Assembly: GCF_040807025.1 (NCBI RefSeq)
Contig: NC_090943.1
Coordinates: forward strand, 118,681,900 to 118,745,899
Direction: 5' to 3'
Length of the DNA stretch: 64,000 nt
DNA from: Struthio camelus
Taxonomy: Eukaryota; Chordata; Aves; Struthioniformes; Struthionidae
The stretch's first letter is position 1. Every line of letters begins with the position of its first letter. A program made the translations under genes and the position numbers. This document shows, in pieces, positions 1-11,521 of the stretch. The notes below the pieces were generated by a model. That model ran no database searches and was not told the origin of the DNA. It worked only from the letters and a program-made list of their open reading frames with translations.

Positions 1-3000
1 CGCTTTAGCAGCCCTTGTGCTCTGTAAAATAATATGAAAGTGTATTCTGTGCTGTGGCAAACTGAGGGCTTATATACACATTTGCTATTCAGAAATAAGT
101 TATTTCTGAGTAACTCTGTGTCTAAACAATTTCAGTGAAAAATCAGACTACTTTGACTTGACCCTCCAGTCAGATCGGCTTCAGTACAGAACTTCGCTCC
201 TTCATCCATGTCCACGAATGTATTTATCAGGGAATTTATAGTCCTTTACATTCGCTTCCTGATGTGAATTAACTTTCAAGCGCAGAAAGCCTTGAAAGTT
301 CCCTGTGCGTAAAGTAAGGACATCCCTATCTTTTTTCTGGCATCCTGTGAGGCTGTTGTAATCTTCTCCACCAGGGTCCACCTCCCCGGCGGCCCGTTCG
401 TGGCGTGGGAGAGCTGGATGGGATAGCTTCCCGTTGGCAGGGGGGCGCAGCTCTCGGCCCGGCCAAGGCAGCAACGTGCTGCGCTGCTCCTGCGCTCTCG
501 GGCTCTCTCTTAGCCGGGCAAGGAGAGCGCCAGGGGTTTCGTCGTCTTTCTTGGGGAGTTTTCGTTTGCTTTTCCATGCATCTTCGCGTGTAAAACGCTG
601 CAGCAAATTTAAAAGCCAGCGGAGCCTTCAAGGCGCCATGTCACAAGTTGCCGGGTTCTCGCAAGCGCCGGGGGAAAACAGATGCACCAAGTCTGCTGCG
701 GTGCTGCGCTTCGGCCTTTCGGAGGGCTCGGCCAGCTCCGCCGTTGCACGAGCAGCTGCCTGCGACTGGGGCCTGAGCAGCGTTTTGTTGTAGTCTGTGC
801 AAAGGAGCGGCGGGAGTTGACATCATTTCTAGCAACAAAGCGCCTGGGGTTCTTTTGTGACTTGCACACGCCGCTTCTCCGGAGCCGTACAGTGTGTGCT
901 GCCTGACTCCAGGAAACGGAGGATTTGTTTTGACTTGCTAAAACAGCATTTGCTGTTTCTCTTTACAGCCTCACCGTATGACTTGTCAATTCTTTCCCCC
1001 CTCTGAAGAATAATTTGAGGTTTAATTAGCTGAGTGCAAACATCCTTCACTGCCGGGTGGCTTAGCCTCCTTGTTGAGTACATTTACCTACAGAATGAAA
1101 GGCGTCTTAAAAAGATGTTTCTGTATTTGTAGGGCAACGTCCAGAGTGCCTGGTAGCTGTCAATACACTGTAGCTATTGACTACCTGTGCATTAGGGGAT
1201 GACCAGTGATACGGGGACTGGAACTGCTGTGGCTTGCTTTTTATTTATACCTTATGTCCTCTACTTAAGAGCACTTTTTGAGTGTGTTTCATTATCATGT
1301 CCCTCGCTGCTAAGTTGGAAAAATGATACTCACCTGCCTTGCTGGGATGTCCTGAAGGTGGCTGGTGTCTCCCCCAAGCTCCACAATGACCTTGCCTAGT
1401 ATGTTTTAAGTGGGGCAATTTATACTTCACTGAACCGCAAAGTTCACTGCGCACCTCTGTTAGACAAGTTCTTAACAGGCTTCCCAAAGCACGACACAGA
1501 TGTATGAGTATGTACGTGCTTGAAATTCGTCAGCGGCGAGTTTCAGTTTGCATTTCCACCACTTAGAAAATGTTCTCCAGACCCCGGAGAGCCTGGTTCG
1601 TTTCTAGGATATTGTCACACGAGCAGCAGCCTCCCTAGTTCTCTGCAAATCTTGGAGTAAATGTTTGTGCTGCAGCTATAGCAGCTGGTTTCCCTGAATG
1701 TGCACAATCGCCACAAATGCTGTGTGGCGGTGTCAAAAGCAGTGCAGAATTGCACAAAAGCCACAATCCTCTTTGTAAAATTGTCATCCTTCCTGTTAGT
1801 TCCAAGTACTTTTCTTGTTATAAGCACCTTAAAAACACCTGTAGCCCCTATAGAGTGTTCACTCCCCAGGAGTTAAAATTTGACAAGCTCATTTTTACCC
1901 ATCTCTTCCCTCAAAGATGCTGTGGCTTCTGTTTCATTCTTCAGAAATGAATCATAGTTTCAAAACCCTCACTACCTTAGTGAAATATTCTTTTTCCATT
2001 AGCGTTTAACATGTTTTACATGGGTTCAGACATGTTATCAGCACGCTGCAGTCCTTAAAAAAAAAGAAAAAACATGTGTGATTTCATGCCCTGGAAACAC
2101 CTTTTACGGTGTAATGATATGAGAGATATGAGACAAGAGAGCTATCAAGAGATATGAGACATACGGATCTGAGTTAGTCAGATTAATACCATAATGGCTT
2201 CTTGGCTCAACAAGCACGTACAGTGCAAACAGAGAGCAGAACAGCTGTAGTAGAGTTACCTTTTATGTGGGTGGTACAGACATCTGCCTGTTAAAATGAT
2301 CTGGTGAATCATTTCTTGCTATATGATTACTGTTAATAAGAATTTATGTTAACATGTTTGCGTCTGAGCTTTGCACAGGTTAATGCCTGCATTTATTTTC
2401 TTAAAAAATAATTTCACAATTGTTTTTTGTTCTTAATGGACTTTCCTTCCTCATTTGAAAGCATTCCAGGACTTCAGTAGTGCAGAGCCGCCAACTAGCC
2501 CTTAAAAGATGTTTTTATCTCCATGCAGTGCTCTTTCTGCATGTAATTCCGTACACACAAGCCAATAGTTTCTGATCTGGGAACTTCACGCTCAGCTTCT
2601 AAATCCATATAGAAACACTTAAAAAGGGAGCATGTCCTTCAAAATACAGAGTGCTGCAAGTTCCCAAGAAAAGATGAGACTTCATAAACTTTCTTTAAAG
2701 CCCCTGTCATTGCAAACATTTACACATATGCTTTCTTTTAAGTAGTCGCACTAATGGACAGGCTTTAGCCATTGACTTCACCGGGTGTAAAACTCCTTGT
2801 GTGTAAAATGAGGCAGACTTTTTTCCAGAACTGACATGTTATATTTAGTAGGAGAAATATGAGTGGCAAAATGTTGTTCTTTGAAAAATGTCTTCCACAG
2901 CTTACAACGTATTTCAGAGTGTTTGAGAAGTCTGTGCAACAAGTGAGACATTTTATATTGAGAAAAACGTAAGTTTAAGTATAATGAGTGTTAGCAGTCT

Positions 3001-3539
3001 TTGACCTAAGATGGTCTTGGAATCTCTCTTTGATCAAGGAAATGTAATTTAAAATTCTACTTAAACTTGGTAAACACAGTAGAGCAGGGTAGAGAGATAG
3101 TAAACATGATTTCATTAAAACTGCGTGCAGTACAGGTTAGCTAGGATATGTGGTTGGTGGCTGATCCCTGTGAATCCAGTTTACCAACAGTGACCAGAAT
3201 GAACATGTTGGAGGAATGGCTTGTCCACATACAGGACTCACAAAAGTTAGTTTAAAAAAAAAAAAAAAAGGCTGGAGAAAACAATTCTAAAAAGATTGAG
3301 GAAGAACTCGGCAAATAGCTCTTTTCCTTCCCTAAACTGGCAATTCTGCCAGTCATGGCAGGGGGAACAGAGGACCCTGATGAGCAGGGCAGGAACCTAG
3401 CACTGTCAGGGGAGCTGCTGGGGGCTCTTTGACCAACAGGGCCCTGTCCCTGCTCAGTGATGTTCTGGGTTCGTTTTTGCATTTTTTCTCTGCCACATCA
3501 GGAACTGCCAAATCAAGAACTCTCATATGTTTTTCCCAG
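1..3539 (+). other. DLGAP1: DLGAP1 intron (partial, 3' part)
   Basis: Intronic sequence upstream of the first exon visible here; the exon feeding it lies left of the window. It contains a CpG-rich patch at about 380-900 and an A-run at 3253-3269. The rest is AT-rich single-copy-looking sequence. A few open frames of 60-140 codons occur on both strands in the GC-rich patch, but they overlap one another and match nothing I recognise. It ends in a good acceptor, a T/C tract followed by CAG at 3537-3539. Confidence 0.8.
380..900. other. CpG-rich patch inside DLGAP1 intron
   Basis: Base composition changes sharply here from AT-rich flanks to GC-rich sequence with many CpG dinucleotides. No homology or splice pattern supports an exon. 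Overlapping open frames on both strands are the expected by-product of GC-rich sequence. It could be an intronic enhancer, an alternative promoter, or just a compositional island; the sequence alone cannot separate these. Confidence 0.45.
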
Positions 3540-3913
3540 TGTCATCCTGCATCACCACCTATAAGAAGACACCGCCTCCAGTTCCACCAAGAACTACCAC
3601 CAAACCATTTATTTCCATCACAGCCCAGAGCAGCACAGAGTCTGCCCAGGATGCATATATGGATGGGCATGGACAGAGGGGAGATATCATCAGTCAGTCA
3701 GGACTTAGCAACTCCACGGAGAGCTTGGACAGTATGAAGGCGCTAACAGCTGCTATTGAAGCTGCCAACGCACAGATTCATGGCCCCGCAAGTCAACATG
3801 TAGGAAACAATACTGCCACTGTCACCACCACCACCACCATTGCCACAGTTGCTGTAGAAGATAGAAAGAAGGACCACTTCAAGAAAAACAGATGTTTATC
3901 CATTGGAATACAG
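3540..3913 (+). CDS. DLGAP1: DLGAP1 coding exon (begins the C-terminal half, Thr/Ser-rich)
   Basis: The exon starts after TTTTTCCCAG and ends before GTACAGT. It opens with two bases that complete a split codon and ends on a full codon, and reads through about 124 codons without a stop. The protein matches the middle of DLGAP1 (SAPAP1/GKAP) closely as I know the family: SSCITTYKKTPPPVPPRTTT near the start, SNSTESLDSMKALTAAIEAA in the centre, a threonine run, and KKNRCLSIGIQ at the end. DLGAP1 is a cytosolic postsynaptic-density scaffold that ties the PSD-95 guanylate-kinase domain to Shank. The last residues are the first half of a dynein light chain motif (SIGIQ then V from the next exon). 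The ATG at 3527 is intronic, so it is not a start codon. Confidence 0.95.
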
Positions 3914-6900
3914 GTACAGTATAGGCTTTGGATTGTAATGTAATCTGTACGTTGTAAATTGATTGTAATTTGCCATTGCTTTGAATTTCTACATTTGCTT
4001 CGCTGCTTAGTTATACAATGTTCTGTGTATTTTTCTGCTTTGCCTGAGAGGTGTCTATGTAGAAGCTGCAGTAGCCTAATCATTCTGTTGGTGATGTTTT
4101 ACTAATTTATCATAAATACATCAGAAACAAGGATTTGTTTAAGTCTCCTTGCTGCTTATTATTCAGCTCTGTTAAATTACACACATGAGCACTAATCTAT
4201 GAATCATAACACAGCAGGGGTCAGAAAAGCATGAATTAAATCATTGAAAGGGAATGTGTAAAACAATGATTTACATTACACTATCACCCGAAAAATATTT
4301 TCGTCCAGTCTCACTGAATTAATTGTCGCTGCTTATTCATGCATTTCATAATGACTGGTAGCCACTTGAATGAGGCAGCATTGTTCCTCTCTCAGCCTCA
4401 AGCACGGAGGATGGGTTCCTTGTGATTTGCCCTTGTTAAAGAAAATTACACTTTGTTACCTCTAGTGGCGTGAAACAAGAAAACTAACCCAGCCAAGGTT
4501 CACTCCTTTTTACAGAAAGGAAAAGAGCAAATAGAGTAATTTAATCTGTGATCTTAATTAATCTTTCCCATGCCCCTTCTTAAAGAATGTGTATAGGAGT
4601 GGAGCTATCTACCTGCAGGATTTGGTTTTGCAACAAACTACGTGAATTTGCAGTCAACTGAGAATCAACACGGGTTTTCATGGGAGATGAATCCCAGGCA
4701 AATAGGCTAGCGATCTGCAGCTTATCAGCCTTCAGGAAAATACAGGATTTTTTTCTTGCAGATGGAGGTTGTGCTTATAACCACCCATGTGCCTGGACAG
4801 GCTTATCTGATTAGTAAAGCCTAAGAATTTACTCCGAAATCTCTAGGTCGGCCTGATGAAAGGTGGTGTGCACAAGTATGCCATCCCAGGAGGCAGCTCC
4901 TGGAGAAATTGTGACTTCAGTAATCTCATGTTCCTTCTTGGAAAGACAGTAATTACCATAGCCTACGCATGCAGTTTACTGCCTCTGCTGTAGCCTTTTT
5001 CTGCTCCCCAGCAGTTTGTTTTAAATACATTCTGAAAGAAGGGCTAATGTCCAGTGTGAAACGTGGGAAGAAAACCCAGAGGGAAGAAGATACAAGAAAG
5101 CTCTTCCCTTATGCCCATACTCAGCCAAGACTGAGGTGCCATCTGATTGTTGTGATCTCTCATTTCACTGAACGAAGTGACAAAGGCTCCTTTGCAGACA
5201 AAGATCCTGCAAAGTAGCGGGTAGAAAGAAATAACTCCCCCCTCTGCAAGCAGCCAGAATGAACAACGGTAATGTGAACCCTAGTTCTTAAGAGACCATC
5301 TCCCAGCTGTCTCTTCTTAAGGTAGTGTTGCTGCAAGTCAAGACTGCTGCTTGGGAGCATTATAGCGGGCTTGGCTTCTGGGATATGAGGGAAACAAAGC
5401 CCAAAACATTGTGTAAGCCTTTGAAAATCTCCCTCTAAAATTTTGAAATGTACAGATGATCAGCATAATAAGGATCCATACTCCCAACTGGGCATGGTAT
5501 GTGAAGAGCTGTCAGGATAGGAACTGTGTACAAACCAGTGGAGGTGTCTAAGGCTATGACTGTATGAGGTGGAATAACCATCAGTGGTGCTATGGGCTTG
5601 TAGGATTGCTGCCCGGCACCATGGCACCCTCGCAGTTGTACCTGCGAACCAGGTTTTTAAAGCTGGCCGGGCTTCACAAACAAACAAAAGCGGTTTTCCC
5701 TCTCTGCTCTGTGGTCCAGTTTGCAGCATGGTTGCACAAGCAGTTGTGCAGCTGAAGGGCTAGCGTGGGTGCAGAAATACCATAAACTTGCTCCTGCTGC
5801 CAAAAGTGACTTCTTTTAGAAAGAGCAGCTCTAAAATAGGTAGGTAGTTTCTCAGCCCTCAGATTGGCAGCATGAAGTCAGTCTCCCTCCACTATAACTA
5901 GTTTAGGCTTAAACTGAACTCAGACCAGGTAGATGCCATACGTAGTTTGGCCCATCTCTGTAGAGCAATGCAAGCCACATTAGCCAGTAGCATATTATGG
6001 TTTGCTTATTTCTCTAATAAATACACCTAATGTGGCTTGTGGTGAACCTCTGCGTGCATCCTCTGACCCCTCTGACATTGTTAGGACGCTGTATGCCTTT
6101 GCTGTTAATCTGTTTAACCAAAAAAACGCTTCCATCCAAAAGGTTATGTCACTGCCGGTTATGGGATTTCTCCCTAACTGAACTTGAATAAGCGATGGCT
6201 TTAGGGTGCAATTGTCCCCCAGCATACCTCAGTACCAGGTAAGGGTACTTCACTGAATAGCTCTCTAACTCCCACCCCTCCCCGGTCTTTGATATTGCTT
6301 TTCCTGCAATGGGCTGTTAAATTCCCTGCCAACAACAAGCTTATTCACTAGTAGCACAGGAGAGTGTTTGCTGTGCTAGGTGCTAGCTACAGCTGGAGAC
6401 TGTACGCCTGAGGTCAGAGTGAATTCACAGTCACTTTGTAACAATACTGTGGTCCAGAAATGCTGTGTGCTGGCAATTTTTTTTTTTTTTAAGATTAACA
6501 ATCCCATATCCAAGGTTGGGAATTAACAGCTACGCTGACCGGACGCAGCATGTTGTGGTTTTGCTCAGTCAAAGGCACATCTGTGACTAAATTCTAACTT
6601 CAAGATAATGCCAGCCAAGAGCTGCGCCTGTTTTCTTTAAATCCTATCTCGCTAATGCTCTGATCCAGGACACTAACATTTAAACTAAATAAACACATAA
6701 TGTTGATATCACTTCACATATGCACGCACATCCAAACTAACAGGTAAAATCAAACAACTGGTGCAGCAGAGCAGGCAGAGTTGGAGCTTTTCAAAGACTC
6801 TGGCAAATCTGTGCATCCAGCCTCCATAAAATGCTGGATAAACTCTGTCTGCATTTTGTAGGCCTAACACTGTCTTAACAAAACTGCTTGAAGATTAACA

Positions 6901-7088
6901 AGAATGATGAATATTCCACGATTACATCAGCAAAGGGCACACAACAAGTAAACTACATGACTATATGAAGGCAGTTATGGTACAAGCCGTATGTGCAGAA
7001 ACTCTGTAGTTAAAATACATAGAAATTCTAAATAACGGGGTGATACGTCTACTAAAATATATTCTAATTAGCTGGTTATTTTTTTAAG
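3914..7088 (+). other. DLGAP1: DLGAP1 intron
   Basis: It runs from a GTACAG donor to an AAG acceptor behind a T-rich tract. AT-rich, with a T-run at about 6479-6491. The stretch around 4250-4400 has the mixed composition typical of conserved non-coding DNA but has no recognisable motif. Short open frames near 5.0-5.8 kb are unsupported. No exon, RNA gene or mobile element is recognised. Confidence 0.8.
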
Positions 7089-7180
7089 GTTGATGGTGCT
7101 GAAGAATCTACCAAATCAGGTGAAAATAAAGCAACCAGTAAGTTCCAGTCCATAGGAGTTCAAGTAGAAGAAGAGAAGTG
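7089..7180 (+). CDS. DLGAP1: DLGAP1 coding exon (second dynein light chain motif)
   Basis: A 92-nt exon after ...TTTTTAAG and before GTGAGT. It enters on a whole codon and leaves two bases (TG) for the next exon. It encodes about 30 residues starting VDGAEE and continuing SGENKATSKFQSIGVQVEEE. The first valine completes SIGIQ|V across the junction, and a second copy of the motif, SIGVQV, lies inside. These paired motifs are where GKAP binds the dynein light chain DLC8/DYNLL, linking it to motor transport. The acidic EEEK tail leads into the next exon. Human DLGAP1 has the same layout with small substitutions. Confidence 0.94.
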
Positions 7181-7431
7181 GTGAGTAAAAGTTAATATTG
7201 TTTTTTTTGAAGTAAATAATTATGTCGCAACTAATTTTTAAGAGTCCTAGTTCCTGCACGCATAACAAAATAACCTATTTCCTGGATGAATTGTTGTTAG
7301 ATCACCCAGCTGAAAAAAAGTGTAGCTCTTACTTCTCAGAGCTGCTTTTTCCGCACTGGTGGGAGAACTGAATGAAAAATGCCATGTATTTATAAAGGTC
7401 AATACACTTCCAATAAGCTGTTTTTTCACAG

Positions 7432-7760
7432 ACAATCTATCTAAAGAGCAGCAAACGATGCAGCTGGAGTATCAGGCTCAGGATGGCTGCAGCAGCGTAG
7501 AGCTTGATGTGGAAGTTTACCTTGCTTTTCAGGAGGATAATTTCAGCCAGCTGCAGCAGTGCAGCGGTAGAGCCAAACTGCCTGCTCTTGCTGAGCGAGC
7601 TCCCTCGGACCTCTCTGCGTTACAACTGTTCCCTTGTAAAAAGTGCCAAGGTTTAAAAAGCGCGTCTGCAGAAGGCAGTTCTCTTTCAGATCTGCAGCGT
7701 AACCCTAATTAGAAAACAACTATCCTCCAATAAATAAAATGAAAAAAAAAAAAACAAACT
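7432..7760 (+). other. candidate alternative terminal exon / intronic poly(A) site
   Basis: A good acceptor (CTGTTTTTTCACAG) ends at 7431. The sequence after it is open for about 94 codons in the frame beginning GAC at 7431 (ending in TAG at 7710-7712), then two overlapping AATAAA hexamers at 7729-7738 and an A-tract. In the DLGAP1 reading frame, splicing from 7180 would give TG|A, an immediate stop. If used, it would make a DLGAP1 form truncated after the second DLC motif, lacking the C-terminal homology region and the PDZ ligand. The open frame itself resembles no family I know. The A-tract so close to the signal also fits a retroposed 3' end. Confidence 0.25.
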
Positions 7761-8630
7761 AGAACGGTTGTTGTCCGCAAGAGTTGTGTTTCTTTTTGAT
7801 GCCAAATTGGCGGAGGGCGGTTCTTTTGCAGGGCAGCGCAAACGTGCGTGGCACTCTACAGACCTATAAACTTGCTGAGGGCTCGGCCGCATCTGCAAAG
7901 CCTAATTCCTGCCCCAAAGGGGGGCTCAGTGAGTGGCTGAGAAAAGGGCAGGATTCTCCCCTCCCCTCCAAGCCGGCGGATCTGCCCGCTGCTGCCTTTC
8001 CATGGCTGCTGCGGTTGCAGCAAGCGCTGACTGAAGTCTTTGTGCCTTTTTCCTGAGCCGTTTGGGTGCAATGTAACTTTTGGAGACGTTTTGCTCATAG
8101 CTAACTGGGGCTGTAGGGCCGGAAGAGCCCCCGAGCAGTCGTGCTTTTCAGTGAGAGGAGAGTACCCCCCCTCTGCAAAGAAAACTCGAGCGCAGCAAAG
8201 CTGAGCTGACAGTACTCTTAGGGCCCTCTGCCCTCCTCTGGCCCGCCGACAGTACGTTTTTACACTTGTTTTTTACACATCTGCTAAAAATAATGGAAAA
8301 TAACATGTAATCTACACTAGTTTAAATTCAGCACATTTCTCTTGGAAAACCAGCAGAGTATTTTCCTGTGGTTTTAGAAGGCTAAAGTGATTTCAGCAAA
8401 AATAAATGCGAGTTGCAATGACCTTGTTAGGCTGTTACTAAGTTCCTCATTAACCTGCTAAAACATCTCTTTCTGGCAGACGTTTCTTTATGTGTTAGAC
8501 CTTAGCCCCAGTTACCCACAACTCTTCTAGCGCTAGATAAATGAGCACATTAGACTAGATGCTGAAGGACCATTTACCTTCTGCCTAAGCACAAAGGAAA
8601 GAAATACTCCCAAAGCCCAACCACCACCCT

Positions 8631-8687
8631 CCCCCCCCCCGAAAAAAGGAAAAAAAAAGAAGAAAGAAAGAAAGAGAAAGAAAGAAA
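8631..8687. repeat. C-run and purine-rich simple repeat
   Basis: Ten cytosines are followed by a long A/G tract with AAAG/GAAA periodicity. This is ordinary intronic low-complexity sequence. Confidence 0.9.
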
Positions 8688-11446
8688 TGGCCGTTTTAAA
8701 TACCTTACTTCCAAAGTCCTCTTTCTATTGCTGTTTTTATTGTTCCAGAGGAAAAGGTAAGATTTGACTGCCAGGGTCTGCCCTGTGAAAGGACGTTATT
8801 TCTGCATTACCTAATGGCAGCTGTGTTTGGGGGATTCCTTGCTGATAAAGTTGAGTTTGCTGCTGTTTCGAGCAGCCTGGCAAGCAGCAATCTATCATGC
8901 ACTCTCAGAAGTGAACTGACTGATGAGGGACAGCCCCTAATCCTCAGAAAATGAGTGCACTCAGGACACAAAGGGCTTATCAGCACAATTTGGCAGTCAT
9001 ATTCTTTCTTTTTTTCTACACAGCAGAGCACAATGTATTGATTATCTGTTACAGGAATAGAATGGTAAATACGGTGCATTCTTCCCTCTCCCTGCACCAT
9101 AACATCTGCAGAATCTCAGAAGAGCCCTTTTGAGTTGAATCTTTGACAAATGAATGTTAAAAAAAAACTTTAATCAATCAGAAATACAAAATAAATATAA
9201 AATAAGAAGAGAAGAATGACACAGCAAAGAGGATGAATACAGTAAATTAATCACTTTTCTGTGCCAGTCTAAGCTACTGAGTGTGCTATCAAAAATCAAC
9301 AAAGCTGTCTGCTTAATGCACCAAAAGCCTTCAATAAAAAATTTGTTTCACTCTTCTTAGCGTGCTGTCCTTCCCCCCACTCCCCTTTCTCTCACATCAT
9401 ATGGCTGTCATCCTCACACTCCGGAGCCTTACCTCATGTCCTTTTAAATATTCCTGCTTCTGTGCTTGGACCAAGTAAGCAAAAGATTTTGCCTCCGTGT
9501 CTTGATCTAAGTGGCTCAAAACCAGAGCATCCTCAGAGCACGGCTCTATCTCTTCCATCCTCCATCTCACTCAGACCTTTCATTAGCCCTTCACTCTATA
9601 ACCTGGGCTTCCTGCCAAGACAAATGAGTCTGAATTCTCCTCCTCCTCCTCTTGCTCTGCTCAAGGGATAAATGTGCCTATGGCTCCCTGACCATATTAC
9701 AGCTGGATCCATCACTGCTACGCATCTTCTCCCCACTTCTTTATGTTGCCTGCTCTCAATTCTTCTTTTTGTACCCATTCCCTGAGCACAGCCCTGCATT
9801 TTCTAGCATTTATGGAGTAATTCTGCCCAGTCCTTCTTGTGAAAAAGAACAGTTGTATCTATTACTGTCAACGGTAACCTAATGAACCTGCTGCTATTAC
9901 TGTCTTCTCTCTCGCCTGATCTCCCTCATGGTACTAACAAAACCCCAAATAAAATCTTCTTCCCCTTTCCTCACATGACCCACCCCTTCCAGGGGAAATT
10001 TTGGAAGTATATTCCTTATGAACCTGATCAGTGATGTCTCAGGGCACTTCCATTTCTATTTGTCATTTCTCTCTACCTGTGACTCCATCTGACCTCAAGG
10101 GACCACCTTCCCTTCCTCACTTACAGAAGGTAATTGCATTGTTGGAAGGCAACCAGTTCTGCTGAACCAGAAAAGAACAAGTCATTTATTGTGCCAGGCC
10201 AATTAGCACACATCCTTACTGACTAAAGGGCAGTCCCTTTAAGCTTTCAGTCCCACAGCTCCATGATCACTCTTAGTCTCTGTTGCACTGCACCTTGTGT
10301 GCCCCAAGATCTCCTCCCATTACATCCCCACCCCAAAAAGTATCTTACCATTGCTCCATGTTCCAACTGTCAATTGGTAATTATAATCAGTTTGACATTA
10401 AGAGCATTTATGAATGCTTCAATGATGGTAGTTTGTGAACTAAGAATGCTGCCATAGAAAAGCCAGACCCTGGGTGTTTGTATGCATGCTCCTCCTACAT
10501 CTCCTTTGGCTTCTGCTGGGCAGGGAAGGTGCCCCCACCTCCTGTTGTGGAGCTCCTTTTGTCTAACATACCACATTTGTAGTTCAAGCCCTTTCAGGCT
10601 GGGCCCTTTCACACTGAGGAATGATACCTGTTTTATTTTTCTATTTCAGTGATTAAAAAGCAAGAACATAGTCAAAAAAGACTATAAAGTGAAATGGTTT
10701 GAAGCGGTGGCAGAGGAATGTAAAAAATAAAAATATTCTTCTGTCTCATCAAGAAAAAGGAAGTCCTCTTCTTTAGTTTTTTTTCATTTAGATTTTTGGT
10801 TTTGATCACTTTTTTTTCTGACAAAAAACACTCAGGTTTTAGAGCCTTATCTGCATAGCTGGCTAGTCATACATTCTAATTTTAATTTCTTAACTCTCCA
10901 ATCTTTAAGGACAGAGCTTTCAAATCTGTGTTTGAGTTAAGATACACCTACTGGGTTGGGACCGATATTAACTTGATCTTTATCTGCAGCATTTTCTGGC
11001 AGTGTATATTCTCCACAGTGGAAGACATTCCACTGAGAAATTCTAAAGGATTTTGGTAACATGAAACAACAGTAGAGGATTAGCGTTTCTCTGTTAGGGC
11101 TCTATGGTAATGAAAAAAGGTTGTGTGAATGGGAGAGGGGGAGGGACAGAGTAAAAACCATTAGATTCTGTAGCTTGATAGTATGGATAGTCTATACTTT
11201 TGTTTGACACAAGTCCCTGAAGATGTATGGCTGAAGATCCTGCCATTAGAAGACATGCATGTCAATGATGTTGGATCTGCTAACTCCTTTGGCAATTTGT
11301 TTTGTTCTGCTGACAGCTCTGCAACCTTAGCAGGCAAACCCACAACCAGAATAGCAGAGCCAATAGATAAAATGAGACAGGCTGGATTTAATATAAGTGC
11401 CACTGAGATTTGCCATGCTTAAATTGGTTTGGAACCGATTTTCCTC

Positions 11447-11452
<6 letters not shown>

Positions 11453-11490
<38 letters not shown>

Positions 11491-11521
11491 TTTTTTTTTT
11501 AAGAAAGAAAGAAAGAAAGAA
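11453..11521. repeat. compound microsatellite (CT)n-(T)n-(GAAA)n
   Basis: About 15 CT units run into a T-run and then about five GAAA units. It is a plausible length-polymorphic marker. The arginine/glutamate-repeat open frame on the - strand here is an artefact of the CT repeat. Confidence 0.92.

Noticed and set aside
3527-3943. 138-aa protein starting at ATG 3527
   Set aside because: The ATG is upstream of the acceptor and the end reads into the intron; only 3540-3913 is exon.
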